Assembly: GCA_023055425.1 (NCBI GenBank)
Contig: JALGPY010000001.1
Span: 71,604,994-71,668,993 of the forward strand
Source: Linanthus parryae
Lineage: Eukaryota; Streptophyta; Magnoliopsida; Ericales; Polemoniaceae
Direction: 5' to 3'
DNA: 64,000 bases
Shown here piece by piece: positions 1 through 12,000 of this stretch. The translations under genes and the position numbers were made by a program. The notes under the pieces are model-generated. The model ran no database searches. It saw only the letters and a program-made list of their open reading frames with translations, and was not told the DNA's origin. How positions within the stretch are numbered: position 1 is the stretch's first letter; each line of letters opens with the position of its first letter.

Positions 1-733
1 TGGGCGCATCTGGAATACATTCGGTCCTGCTTTCTCAGTGAATGTATTCGAGTCTGGTTCTGGGTTGAGCACTTGTTGTTGTTTTGGATTGCATTCACAT
101 CAGGCGCAGTCGTTGCAGGAACGCATGGTAGTTGGAGCAACGATTTGGCGATCCGGGTTTCGCATACAGCTGCGAAATATCTGTCTGGGGAGACGTGCTC
201 GTTTCTGGTTCTGGGAGACGCATCCGGTTCAGGTTTGAGAAGAGAAACATTAGATTCTGCTTTCAAGGTTGCTGAGATGATTCAAGTCAAGGTGGAGATT
301 TGTTGGGTGTTTGACTTGTATAAAATTGGAAAGATTTGTCCAATGGAAAGTCAAAGGTTTTCTAATGGTTCCTTGTTTCTTTTGGTAATGTTTTGGACGG
401 TCAAATGGCTTGTTGTTTCTTTGGCAACAAGTCTTGCACTTGTTGCCTATATAAAGGCTCTTTTTGTAATGCTACAACACACACGGGTTTTATTGTTTGT
501 GCTTTGAGAAGCTTTTGTTTTGTGTGTCGGGTGGTGTGTTATCGGATGGCCGCCGTGGTCGTCACGGCCATGGCGTGCATTGTAATCGGGTTCTCTTCTC
601 AATAAATTATCTGGTTCTGTCCGTGGAGTAGCTAGCGGGTTCGTTACGAATTCGTGTGTGGACCACGTTAAATATCTGTTTCGTTCTTATTTTGCTTTCG
701 TCGTTCTTGCTCGAATACCCACAAGTTATAACA
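1..733 (+). mobile_element. LTR retrotransposon 5' LTR fragment (U3-R-U5), left edge cut by window
   Basis: The stretch has the layout of a plant LTR. There is a TATA box (TATATAAA, 448-455), an AATAAA signal at 601-606, and an end near ACA at 733. Directly after it comes CCGGTAACAGAGC (736-748), a degenerate form of the initiator-tRNA-Met primer binding site TGGTATCAGAGC. No coding domain follows, so the element is decayed or only a fragment. The open frames inside it show no recognisable domain. The superfamily (Copia or Gypsy) cannot be decided from what is visible. Confidence 0.45.
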
Positions 734-918
734 AACCGGTAACAGAGCTCTGAAACAAGAGTTCTGTTACAACAGACATCGCCTGGTCGACGTTCACCCT
801 ACTTCCAGGTCCATAATTTCATCACTTCACCTAAACTTCTATCGTGTCAGATAAATTAATTAAGCTAAAAATATTAGGAATGGTAAAATTTTCTATTCTA
901 CAAGGACAAATTGGCGTA
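734..918. other. Non-coding stretch after the LTR fragment
   Basis: Contains the degenerate primer binding site described for the preceding LTR and a short unassigned sequence. No gene is seen. Confidence 0.4.
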
Positions 919-1178
919 CTTGGTCCGTTCTCTCTCTATCTTCCTCGTTTGACTTTTTCTTCCGTAACTGGGTCACTTTGACCCGATTATTTGGATAGCA
1001 AGACGATGTAATTTTTTGATAATTTTTTCATGGTGTTGTAGAGTAAAGTTTACTCAACAACACCTTGCAAAGTTTACCAAATTCTTACATCGTTTTACTT
1101 ATCAAATCATCGGATCAAAGTGACCCGGTGAATAGTGACAAAATGCAAACTTGGAAGATAGAGATAGAACATAGGAAG
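919..1178. mobile_element. Stowaway-like (Tc1/mariner) foldback MITE, copy 1
   Basis: The 260 bp segment folds back on itself almost along its full length: the left arm (from GTTCTCTCTCTATCTTCC) pairs with the right arm read in reverse, including the core GGGTCACTTTGACCCG. Both ends are bounded by TA (917-918 and 1179-1180). The termini read TACTTGGTCCGTTCT and TACTTCCTATGTTCT, close to the Stowaway consensus TACTCCCTCCGTTYC. It has no coding capacity. A second member of the same family lies at 63650-63906. Confidence 0.8.
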
Positions 1179-1527
1179 TATATTGTTTATAATTAAGATA
1201 ATAAAATTTTTAGTGCCCTTAATACAATGAAAAATACAATTCATTTTCTTTATTTTTTTAAATTTAGTATTAACGTATTAAGCAAAATTCAATTCAATAA
1301 AAAAGTAAGTAATATTAACAAAAACTTAAATTGAAAATTCCGAAATGTCTTCTTTACTAGTTTATTATGATTTTGGGTTAGATTCAATGTACAATTTTTT
1401 TACATACCTCATTCAGAATACTCATGATTTTGCACACGTTGAATATTATGTGAAAGCTATTTTTAATATATATAATAATATTATATGCAAGTAGTTATAT
1501 GTTTATCTGTAATATAGATAAAATTAT

Positions 1528-1619
<92 letters not shown>
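1528..1619. repeat. (ATT)n microsatellite, about 30 units
   Basis: Uninterrupted run of the trinucleotide ATT, seen directly. Confidence 0.97.
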
Positions 1620-1620
<1 letters not shown>

Positions 1621-1972
1621 TTCGACATGAGTGAGTGAATGATTGTGCCACTAACTTGATGGATCATGCACCACAGGTCATTTGAGATCCTAGTGATTTC
1701 CTATCAAAGTCACTAATTAGCGTATGCATGAAGAGGGATAACTTATCTAAGTGCTCTCTAATCTCATGAATGTAAATATACATTCAATATCCCCAAAAAA
1801 TAGGTTTGAGAGACTCATAATGATGACGGAGAAACAATATCTTGAAAGACATGGCGAAGAGACAGAGAAATTCAAAGTTTCAGCTAATGTCATAATTTGG
1901 CGTTGATGATTGGCGGCAGACTGCTATCGGCTGCTTCTGGAAGCTTGAGGGTGGCCTCGCCCGTTAGATCGC

Positions 1973-1973
<1 letters not shown>

Positions 1974-2015
<42 letters not shown>
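1974..2015. repeat. (GA)n microsatellite
   Basis: Run of GA/AG dinucleotides inside the putative Athila LTR. Confidence 0.95.
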
Positions 2016-2020
<5 letters not shown>

Positions 2021-3686
2021 GCATGTCGAGGTGTTATCGGGCTCGGTTGTCCTTGATTGGGCAAACTCCCTTAGTTGATGTCGATTGTCGAAAGGGTGGA
2101 CGGGAGACTTAGAGAGAGATGATGGTGATGGGTGGTGATGATGATGAAGATGGTCGTAGTGATGTCGGTACCATGGGGAAATAAAGAGTCGTGAGAGAGA
2201 TATATAGAGATTTGGGAGGTAGCTATTGAGCTATCTGGGCTGCCATTTTGAGGGGTTTGCGGTGAGCTTCAACTGAGTCTTGGTGATTTGGCGTTATTGA
2301 AGCTCGAGGGAGTTTCGGAGGAATTGTGAGCGTTTCATGCATTATGAACTATATTTTGTTGCTACCGTGCATATTCTCTCCGTCGATATGAAATTCGGTT
2401 ATTGATGATTGTTTAAGGTACATGTTGTGGAGTGCATCCACAACGATGCAAGGATGAGTGCAGGAAAAGTTAAAAAACAAGCGGATGAAAAAGAACGGGA
2501 GCAAGAAGAAGATGCTCGGAATGGAATGAGGAGCAAGGATGCGAGGACATCGGGAAGAATCATCAGGAGAGGAAAATTGACGTCGAGAAATGCTCAGAGT
2601 TCAAGACATGATGAGACCACGAAGGGAAGAGCAAGAAGAAACCTAGAAGAACCACACTATTCAGCGTGGCGAGAGGTGATGGCTACCACGGCGAAATTAT
2701 TATAGAGCTGGGGATTGGGACCGACATCACTACGACCATGGTACCGACATCTTCCCCATGGTATGCTGCCGATGCGACGAGATATGCTGGGCACGCCAAA
2801 TTTGCAGGGCTACTACATTTTTCAACTCTTGACTCGGGATTTCACAGGGGACTTCACAATGGAAAACCTTGCAGCTCTATTAGGAGATAATTGGACATTG
2901 AATAAATATTTCATCGTTATTCATCGTAGAAGAGATTTTGGAGCAAGGGATCAAGGCGAAGACATGGATTTCACCCGGAGTCGCGACGTTTCTAGCGTTT
3001 TACTTATTCTTCTCATTTATCACACTCTTTGGTATCAAACATGTTCATTAATATTGGCTTTGATATTGTGATTAGTAGCTAGACTCTATTCGCTATGTCT
3101 CGTTTTTGGTGCTTGGAGGATGGTTCCACAATCTTGAACATGAAATTTATTTGCTTCATGATTTGCTTAAAGATGTATTAGTGCTACCTATATATGTTTA
3201 TATTTTCTATTTATTTCATAGAATAACTGATTCTAAATAATTTGACATGATTATTGGTGACAAATTGAAGAAATGTAGAGTATTGGTAGCTAGATGAATC
3301 ACGTGCTCATATCAATCAATGAAGAAAAGTAAGGTTTGTTAGAAATGTCGTACACTTAATGTTTAGCTAGTTTCCACTAAATAAACGGAAAAAATGTGGA
3401 TTAGTGAAGCTAGGTAAAAGTTGGATCTTTGAATAGAAGTTGGGATCACACCATTGACACCTGGTTAGAGGTGGATAATACATTGTGTTTCAAGAATCAC
3501 AAGTTCATATTGAATCAACTCTAGTGCTCCAACGAGGCGCCTTAGTACCTCTTTTATCTGTTCATATCCATGAGTTCAACGTTTTGCTTACATACTCGTT
3601 CAGTAGTATTAGTAAAACAACAACAAACCTTTGCATAATAATTAATAACTTAAAACACACCCCGAGCCACTAAATTACTATAATCG

Positions 3687-3718
3687 ACTCTCAATCGCAA
3701 GTGCAGTGCGTCGATTAT
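3687..3718. repeat. Arm of a 32 bp inverted repeat (partner 12163-12194)
   Basis: The segment is the reverse complement of 12163-12194 at 31 of 32 positions. With the Tekay-like element removed, the arms lie about 38 bp apart and would form a stem-loop at the end of the Athila-type LTR. The Tekay-like element inserted exactly at the outer edge of the right arm. Confidence 0.85.
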
Positions 3719-3756
3719 AGAAACAATTTTACGGGACGTTACATAATTACTATAAT

Positions 3757-3802
3757 TGCGACACCCCGCGCCTCGCCGTGGGGAGAGATGGGGGGTGTCG
3801 CA
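3757..3802 (+). repeat. 46 bp hairpin in place of the 5' LTR
   Basis: The first 34 bases (3757-3790) are the exact reverse complement of the last 34 bases of the 3' LTR (12129-12162). They are followed by GGGGGTGTCGCA, which ends in the last 11 bases of the LTR in direct orientation. The primer binding site starts two bases later, as expected after a 5' LTR end. Confidence 0.9.
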
Positions 3803-3804
3803 GG

Positions 3805-3816
3805 TGGTATCAGAGC
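3805..3816 (+). other. Primer binding site of the Tekay-like element (initiator tRNA-Met)
   Basis: TGGTATCAGAGC is the standard plant retrotransposon PBS complementary to the 3' end of initiator tRNA-Met, located two bases after the 5' terminus. Confidence 0.9.
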
Positions 3817-4188
3817 GGGCAATCCAAAAATGAATTAAAACCTGTAGGGCAACTTAAAATGAATATAGGATAAGAAAAATTAAAATTTGACAAGCCGCTT
3901 GGGGGATGGGTAGTGTTACTCTTATTGAAGTCCCACCCACCCACGTCCATTTCCAATTTGGAATGACATTTTGAGACATGTGATATATGAGTTGGCTGGT
4001 TTGAAGCATGAGATATATGTGTTGGTATATGCTTACATGATAATATGAAGAAGGATTGTATGCTTGATTTATTAGATGGAATATATGTGCTATGTGAATA
4101 GGATACCATGCATTTCCTGAGATAATTCACTTTAACTATTTATCTTTGGTAAAATAAGCAATAATAAAATAGGTGATAGTGTAGGAAT

Positions 4189-6762
4189 ATGACTGATAGA
4201 CCCCTGCGCTACTACACCAGGAGAGTCAGCCAAGAACAAATGGCAGCTGCAGGAAATAATCAACCCACAGTGGAACAACTAGCTGCACAGATGGCCCAGA
4301 TGACGCAAATCATGGACCGAGTGGTTAGTAATGAAGAGCGTGGAAGGCAAAGCTATGCCAAGCAGATAGCTGATCTGAATCCTCGCCAATTCAGTGGGAA
4401 GGAAGATCCCGTTGAACTGGAGAATTGGATCAGACATTTTGAGAAGCTGCTTAGGGTTGTGCATTGCCCCGATGATGAGAAGATCAACTGCGCCATCATT
4501 CATCTGTCACATGACGCAGATGATTGGTGGACAACCAGTCAAGAGGTCTTGCTGGCTCGACCCAATTTCAACTGGGAAGCCTTTAAGACTGCTCTTAGGA
4601 CTCGGTTCTACCCAGCACATGTCAAGAGACTAAAGTGCAATGAGTTCAACAATCTGAGGCAAGGGAACGGCTCAGTTACGGACTACTTCAAAAAGTTCGT
4701 AGAGCTACTGAGGTTTGCAGGCCACACTGTACCCGATGAGGATGATAAGATCAACAAGTTCATTTCGGGACTACACCTCCAGTTGCAGAAGATCATGCGT
4801 AGCAGGACTTATGACACTTTGCACGAGGCTTATGATCGAGCAGCTGATATGTGGCAAGTCCAGGAGGTGCAGGATGAGTTTCGCGGGAAACGCAAGGCAG
4901 CTGAAGCAGGAGGTAGCAGCAGTAACAAGAAGTTGAAGCCAAACAATGGAGGGAACCATCAGAACCAGCAGTGGCAAGTAGCTCAGCCAGTTCGTCGCTA
5001 CATCTGCAAGAGATGTCAGCAAAACCACCCAGGAAGAGACTGTATGGGGAACTTGGTCATCAGCCACAACTGCAACAAGAAGGGACATCGTGCTTATGAA
5101 TGTCGAGCTCGACCAGGCGGGAATCAACAAGTGAACCAAGGAGGGAATTATCAGAGGCAACCCCAGAACAACTATCTGGGAAACCGCCAGCAGCATGGGA
5201 ACCAGCAACCGCCAGTCCTGGAGATCGGATATGGAAACAGGAACCCTGGAAACCGCAACAACCAGGGAGATGGCTATGGAAAGCAGCCAAACTACAACCA
5301 GGGAAATGCAGGAGCTCAGAACCGCAACAACAACGCTGGTCATGGGGGGAATGTGAACACTGGAGCTGGAGCAGGAGGATCTCGAACTCAGAATGCCAAT
5401 GTGGGAAGGATTGCAGTCATGACTAAGACTGAGGCTGAAGCCGCTCACGGAGTTGTCACGGGTACTTTCCTTGTCCATGAGCACCCAGCCTTTATATTAT
5501 TTGATTCTGGCGCATCGTACTCATTCATATCGTCATCATTTGCTGAGAAATTGAGTTTGAATAAGTCATCTAGAAAATCTATCCCAGTAGCAACACCCAC
5601 TGGCCACATAGCAGTTTGTGACACTATATTCGAAGGAGTAGAAGTTAAAATTCTAGCCTATACCTTGCCTGCGGATTTGATTAAGTTCGATCTCAAAGGC
5701 ATAGACGTCATCCTAGGGATGGATTGGCTTAGCAAGTATCGAGCCGTCATTGATTGCTACGATCAAAAGGTTCGGCTAAGAGGACCCAACGGTGAGAAGA
5801 TTTCTTATCGTGGAATCAAAAAGGAGCCCTGTATTAGACTAGTGTCAGCAATGACCATAGTCAACCAAGTGAAGAGAGGGAATTCTTCCTACTTGTGTTA
5901 CATCCAAGATGTGTCCAAGAAGGAGAATTTGTTGGAAGAGATACCTGTCGTGAAGGAATTTCCCGACGTATTTCCCGACGAGATTCCAGGAATGCCACCC
6001 AAAAGAGAGGTGGAGTTTACTCTAGACTTAGCACCAGGAACCGCGCCGATCTCGAAAGCACCGTATCGGATGGCACCAGCAGAACAGAAGGAGCTGAAGG
6101 ACCAATTGCAGGAACTCCTACAGAAGGGATACATAAGGCCAAGTGTTTCACCTTGGGGAGCACCAGTGCTTTTCGTGAAGAAGAAAGATGGAAGCTTAAG
6201 GCTATGCATTGACTACCGTGAGTTGAACAATGCAACCATCAAGAACAAGTACCCTCTACCCCGGATTGACGACTTGTTCGATCAACTACAAGGGGCTAGT
6301 GTCTTTTCGAAGATTGACTTGAGGTCAGGGTACCATCAACTTCGGGTAGCCGAGAAGGATATCCCGAAGACAGCCTTTAGAACGAGGTATGGCCATTACG
6401 AGTTCACAGTAATGCCTTTTGGTCTAACCAATGCACCTGCAGTGTTTATGGATCTGATGAACCGAGTGATGAGGCCATTCCTAGACCGTTTTGTAGTCGT
6501 CTTCATCGATGACATCCTTGTGTACTCGAAAGACGAGGAGAAGCACGAGGAACATCTCAGAGAAGTGTTGCAGACTCTGAGACAGGAACGGTTGTATGCT
6601 AAATTGTCCAAATGTGAGTTTTGGCTGAATCGTGTTCCATTTCTGGGTCACATCATCTCGAAAGAGGGAATATCAGTGGATCCAGGAAAGATTTCAACAG
6701 TCAAAGATTGGCCCACACCGAAGAACGTGTCCGAGATAAGAAGTTTCCTTGGCTTAGCATGA
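4189..6762 (+). pseudogene. Gag-protease-RT portion of Tekay-like polyprotein, ended by a nonsense codon
   Basis: 857 codons from ATG. Residues about 60-200 form the retrotransposon Gag domain. A Cys/His region at about 270-305 follows; its first knuckle reads C-x2-C-x3-H-x4-C, but the second has Ser-His where the first Cys is expected. A Gly/Asn/Gln-rich linker comes next, then an aspartic protease with the active-site motif FDSGAS, then reverse transcriptase with [11 protein letters not shown] (the catalytic YxDD equivalent is FIDD). TGA at 6760-6762 replaces what in relatives is a Gly codon between LGLA and YYRRF at the end of RT; the same frame resumes directly after it. One point mutation therefore truncates the protein. 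The frame is otherwise clean, so the element is fairly young. Confidence 0.9.
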
Positions 6763-7770
6763 TACTACAGGCGTTTCGTGAAGGATTTCTCCAAAATTGC
6801 CAGACCACTGACAGCGCTGACGAAGAAGACTGTGAAGTATCATTGGGACGACAAATGTGAAGAAGCATTTCAGACCCTGAAGGAAAAGCTGACTACAACA
6901 CCAGTATTAGCTCTACCAAATGACTCTGGCGAGTTTGAAGTGTACAGCGATGCATCGAAGAAAGGGCTAGGATGTGTACTTATGCAAGATATAAGGGTAA
7001 TTGCCTATGCTTCAAGGCAGCTGAAACCCCACGAAGAAAACTATGCTACTCACGACTTAGAGTTAGCAGCAATTGTTTTCGCGCTGAAGATATGGAGACA
7101 CCACTTGTATGGGGCCGTTTGCAAGCTTTACACTGATCACCGCAGTTTAAAGTACATCTTCACGCAGAAGGAGCTGAACAACAGACAACGAAGATGGCTA
7201 GAGATCATTAAGGACTACGACTTGCGTATCCAATACCATGAAGGGAAAGCAAACGTAGTTGCTGATGCCTTGAGTCGAAAGGCGAGCCATGCCTTGAATG
7301 CAATGATAGTTTTGCCAGAATGGTTGTGCCATGAATTCAGGAAGCTCGAGATTGAAGTCATGGATCAAGGAGGAGTGCAGAACCTACTCAGCAGTATGAC
7401 AGCCGTACCAGACTTCCTTGAGGAAATAAGGACTAACCAAGCTGGAGAGGTGAAGCTAGACAGAATCAGGAAGAAAATCGCTGAAGGAAAAGCTAACGAC
7501 TTCAAGATTCACGAGGACGGAAGCATTCGCTACAAAGGAAGGTGGTGCGTACCACAGAAGTGTGCAGAAACTAAGGAGAGATTGATGCGTGAAGCGCACA
7601 ACACACCTTACTCAGTACACCCTGGAGGTGACAAGCTCTACAAAGACTTGAAGAAGATGTTCTGGTGGCCTAACATGAAGAAAGAGGTAGCAGAATTCGT
7701 AGCCAGATGTTTGACGTGTCAGAAGGTGAAGTTCAAACACAAGAGGATGGGAGGCTTAGTTCACCACTAG
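6763..7770 (+). pseudogene. RT end, RNase H and integrase N-terminus of the Tekay-like polyprotein
   Basis: Continues in the same frame as the gag-RT part after the nonsense codon. It starts with [11 protein letters not shown] (RT connection), then RNase H with the motif [15 protein letters not shown] and the TDHRSLKY segment, then the integrase zinc-binding H-H-C-C domain (H..H in the segment with [12 protein letters not shown]-x2-C in CLTCQK). The frame ends at a stop at 7768-7770 because of a frameshift: the reading continues in the third frame from about 7760. Confidence 0.88.
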
Positions 7771-8852
7771 ACGTACCAGTTTGGAAGTGGGATTCTATTT
7801 CGATGGATTTCGTGACTGCTTTGCCGACGTCAAAGAATGGACTCAACCAGATATGGGTAGTAGTAGATCGACTGACCAAGACAGCTAGGTTCATCCCGAT
7901 GAAAGACACGTGGAACATGGAGCAAAGAGCAGACGCGTATATTAAAAACATAGTGAGGTATCATGGGGTTCCAAGTTCGATAATTTCTGATAGGGACCCT
8001 AACTTCCTATCTCATTTTTGGCGAGCTCTTCAGGATGCATTGGGAACTCAGTTGAGGTTCAGTACAGCGTTTCACCCAGCTACTGACGGACAAACAGAAC
8101 AGACAATTCAGACATTGGAGGACATGCTAAGAGCTTGTGTCATGGATTTCCAAGGCTCATGGGTTGACAAACTACCTTTGATAGAGTTCTCCTACAACAA
8201 CAGCTACCACGCCAGCATTGGCATGGCACCGTATGAAGCTTTGTATGGAAGGAAGTGCCGATCACCACTATGTTGGAACGACATCAGCGAGACGATAGTA
8301 ATTGGCCCACAAGTTATCGAGGATATGAAGGATCAAGTACGACTCATCCAGCAAAGAATGAAGGCAGCTCAGGACAGGCATAAGTCTTATGCGGATCAGA
8401 AACGGAGGCCATTGGAATTCCAGATCGGAGAAAAAGCATTTCTCAAAGTTTCACCTACTAAGGGAGTAACGAGATTCAATCAGAAAGGGAAATTGAGCCC
8501 AAAGTTTATCGGACCATACGACATCTTGGAGAGAATTGGGGAAGTTGCTTATCGACTAGACCTACCTTCTAATTTGGGACGAGTACACAATGTCTTTCAC
8601 GTTTCACAACTGAAGAAGTATGTACCAGACCCATCTCACGTATTAGACCCTGAACCGGTTGAGTTAGACCCGTCTCTTACATACGAGGAGCACCCTGTCA
8701 AGATTCTGGACACTAAGACTAGGGACACGCGTACCAAGAGCGTTAAGTTGGTGAAAGTTTTATGGACGAACCATCAGACAGAAGAAGCTACTTGGGAAGC
8801 GGAAGATGAAATGAGAAAGAAGTATCCCCACCTATTTAATGAGGTAAATTGA
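7761..8852 (+). pseudogene. Integrase core and chromodomain-like C-terminus of the Tekay-like polyprotein
   Basis: Open in a different frame from the upstream part, so a 1-2 base indel lies at about 7755-7765. The integrase catalytic residues are visible: D in SMDFVTALP, D in ISDRDPNFLSHFW, and E in TDGQTEQTIQ. The C-terminus (EEATWEAEDEMRKKYP) is the chromodomain-like module of Tekay/Del chromoviruses. This module steers integration through histone marks in family members; activity here is not testable from sequence. Confidence 0.88.
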
Positions 8853-9066
8853 GTTCCGGGGACGTCACTCCCCAAGGAGGGGAGGATGTAACCTTTCGCT
8901 TTTAATACCCTTGCGTTTATAAAATAAATCTTAGTATTTCATATTAACCCTAGTACATTTCGTGATATAATTTGTGCATCATCATATAGACATATATTTG
9001 CATTCTATAGAGACGATATGATTATTGAGTATGGGTGGATTTAGCTTCGAGGACGAAGCTTTTCTT

Positions 9067-9080
9067 TAAGGGGGGAAGGA
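9067..9080 (+). other. Polypurine tract of the Tekay-like element
   Basis: AAGGGGGGAAGGA directly precedes the 3' LTR start TGTAATACCCC at 9081. A second purine tract with GGAGGGGAGGATG lies at about 8877-8889, and about 190 bp of non-coding sequence separates the two. Confidence 0.8.
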
Positions 9081-12000
9081 TGTAATACCCCGGCTATTTG
9101 TGAAGGGTAAATTGGTCAATTGACAAATATAAAATTTAATTTTTATTACGAGTGGTGTGTTGATTATTTTTGGGTTGGTAATATACTCGGGGATTTCATA
9201 TAATAGTTTTATAGAAAACGGTATTTTTATTGTGTATTTATTTAGCATTTTATGTGATTTGTGTGATTATACCAAAGCGTGTACCCAACCCACTAGATTG
9301 ACACATCAATTTAGTACTCCCAAAACACCCTACCATAACTAACTAGTTGACAAAAAAATAAAGGTTGGGGCGGTGGAGGAAATTCACCTCTCCAAGTAAC
9401 ATTTTGCATTTAAAAATGCCTCTCTCTCATTTGTTTTCACAACACCAGAAACAAAACACCCAACTCACATCTCTCTCTCTTTTTTGCACACCCACGGCCG
9501 CCACCACCCTCACACCCATCACCACCACCAACGCACCCTTCATCTTCACCACAGCAACCCTCTCCACCTCCTCTCTTCTCCCTCTCTCCCTCTCTGCTAA
9601 CCACCAGCAGCAGCAGCAGCTGCTGCCGCCAACGCCACCAGCCACCTCCGGCGAGAAGCCCGACGGGAAGCAACCCCGCCACCATCTCTCTACCTCTTCC
9701 CCTCACTGTTTGAACCTCTAAAACCCTTCTCTCTTCCTCTCTGCTACACCCTACCAGTAGTAGCAGCAGCAGCAGCCGCCGAGAAGGCCGCCAGTAACTC
9801 CGGCGAACCAACCCGACGGCAAAACGCCGCCACCACCTCTGCCTCTCTCACTCTCTCACTGTTTCAACCTCCTCAAGCCTTCAACCTCTCTGTTTCTCGG
9901 CAGAGAGGAGTTTTTACAGCAGCAAAACGCTGCAGTTCACCCGGAGCCACCAAACCCGCCGCCGCCACCATTAAATCCGGCGAGAAGCTCACCCGAGCTA
10001 ACCGGAGCGACCCACTTGCTCCCGTTTGAACCAAAACACTCCTGGAGGTCCGAGGAGTACTCTAGCAACATCAAACAGAGCCCCCATCGTCCGATTCGTC
10101 GTTGGTGTTCATCCCTGCCGACCGCCGCCTTCGAGGACGAAACCCGCTTCGTTTCTTGACCGTTTCTCGCGATTTTTCGCATAGGTGAGTCCTAAATCAC
10201 TCTCTAGTTCATTTCCAATCATCAAAATCACATCTTGTTAGCTCTAACACGAATCGGGGATGTTGGGTTTGAGTTGTATGCTTGTGTTCATAAAGGGGGA
10301 TAGTTTATGTCATTTCTGAAAAGTTGAGGACAAGATGTTAACTGCATGTTTAGTTTCTCAAAGATTGGGGGTGATGTGTGTATTTTAGCAAACTGCCTAT
10401 TTATACAAAACTTTAAAGTGTTATTTTTGGATTAATGATATAAGCTAATGTTTATATATATTATTTTGACTAAATAAAATTAGATAAGTTGTTAAAATTA
10501 CATAGAGTTATATTTATATGAAATATTGTTGTTTTGTAAGCAAGTTAAAAATGTGTGATTTGGTTTGATTATATAATTTCGGGTTGTTTAACTAAATAGT
10601 TTTAATTGTTTGTAAATTGTTATTTTGAAGCAAAATAGACTATTTTGTTAATATTGTTAAAAATAAATAAGTTGGAAGTTAGTTTGTGAAATAAAAATAA
10701 AGTAGACTTTTTAAATAAAGATCCTTATTTCTATTATTTTCTATTACTTGATTATTTTTCTAGAAAGTAGAAATTGTTTATTTGACATAAGTTTATAGAT
10801 ATGTATGACTTGTTTTATTGAATTTAATTATTATATAGTGTATATATTTTCTAATAAATAAATAGTTATAATTAATTTAGTTTGAATTAACTTTTATAGT
10901 CACTTATAAATAAGTAGTTTGTTTATTAGATTATTATTTTCTATAAAATAAAAGTGTATAAACTTAATATTAGTTTTATTACTTAATAATTTTATGAGCT
11001 TGTATTTATATGAGTTATAATATTTTTATAAAGAAAAGTGTTATTTTAAATAATTGTTTTGTGATATTAATTAATGGGGTTAAGGGGGATAAAGAAAAAT
11101 GAGAAATTAGGAGATATAGCATTTTTGCATACTTGCATAATTAGACTTGTAATTAATTTAGGAATTATAAATTGTAGGTGGTGACGAATTCGTAGACGAG
11201 GGCTACGTGTATCTATAGGTGCTATCGTGACATTTGTCGTGCTACTTGAGGTGAGTAAATATGCCTAACCTAGTGTGCCCGTCCTTATTTCGTGTCCAAT
11301 TATTTCTATGATTTTTACGTCTCAAAATGTGATTTGTGATTAAGTGCTTAACTTGATATTTCAAATACTTGTTTATTGATTCTTTTGGAAACTGTCACAT
11401 GAGATTAATAACATGTAATAACGTAAAGTGGAACAGTTGTGCGGCGGAACCCTATTCAAATTCTTCTATATATATTGTGATTATTATATTTGGCTCGGTT
11501 GCCATTGCCCCGAGTCGCACCATGTACTCACCCTTCTGGCCGCTAGAGTCTTAAGGGGGTGTCGACACTTAAGGTCTTGGTTGCATGCGAGATGGTTGGT
11601 TCTATATTTTTGGATTGGTTTGTTCCCCGCTACAACTAAATATTAAATGTGGATTTTTCATATGGATGATGGATGGACTTGGTTTATTTTGGAAAATATG
11701 GAAATGGATTGGGAATATTAAATAATGAGTTGGATAATTTATATTGGTCATTTGAAATAAAGTGTTGTTTACTTCTTTATTATTCCTCCTTTTATTAAAA
11801 TAAAATATGCCTCTTTCCGATTTACATGTTGGGGTGTTTACTTGCTCAGCGTTTGTGCTGACTTTGGAAAAACTGCGGTCTTGTTTCTTTCCCCCGCAGG
11901 TCTAGGTGAAGGAAGCTCGGCTTAAGGGGATATCGCGGACTCACCTAGTTATCTAGTATTTAAATAATTGAAACGCCTAGACTTTGTTTCATCCTGTTTA

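Larger units (their letters stand above)
1640..3756 (+). mobile_element. Athila-type LTR (left part, interrupted by the Tekay-like element)
   Basis: The stretch is non-coding and resembles, from memory of the family, Athila-type LTR text (for example the segment around 3440-3545 with CACCATTGACACCTGGTTAG and GGCGCC). It would resume after the inserted element at 12163 and end with CA at 12195-12196, immediately before a degenerate Athila-like primer binding site. The left boundary is not defined; 1640 is an estimate. Small open frames inside (for example 2409-2705) show no domain and are taken as non-coding. Confidence 0.45.

Noticed and set aside
73..507. Open frame of 144 codons near the window start
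   Set aside because: It lies across the U3/R part of an LTR, includes the TATA box and has no domain or codon pattern of a real protein.
1528..1619. Regular short repeats that might suggest a CRISPR-like array
   Set aside because: They are a plain ATT microsatellite without spacers, in plant nuclear DNA; no CRISPR array occurs in the window.
4771..5484. Minus-strand open frame of 237 codons
   Set aside because: It is antisense to the Tekay-like gag linker and arises from its Asn/Gln/Gly-rich repetitive composition.
9365..10182. Overlapping Ser/Pro/Thr-rich and Gly/Arg-rich open frames on both strands
   Set aside because: They sit in the C/T-rich leader zone of the Tekay-like LTR; the composition keeps several frames open, and the other LTR copies do not preserve them.
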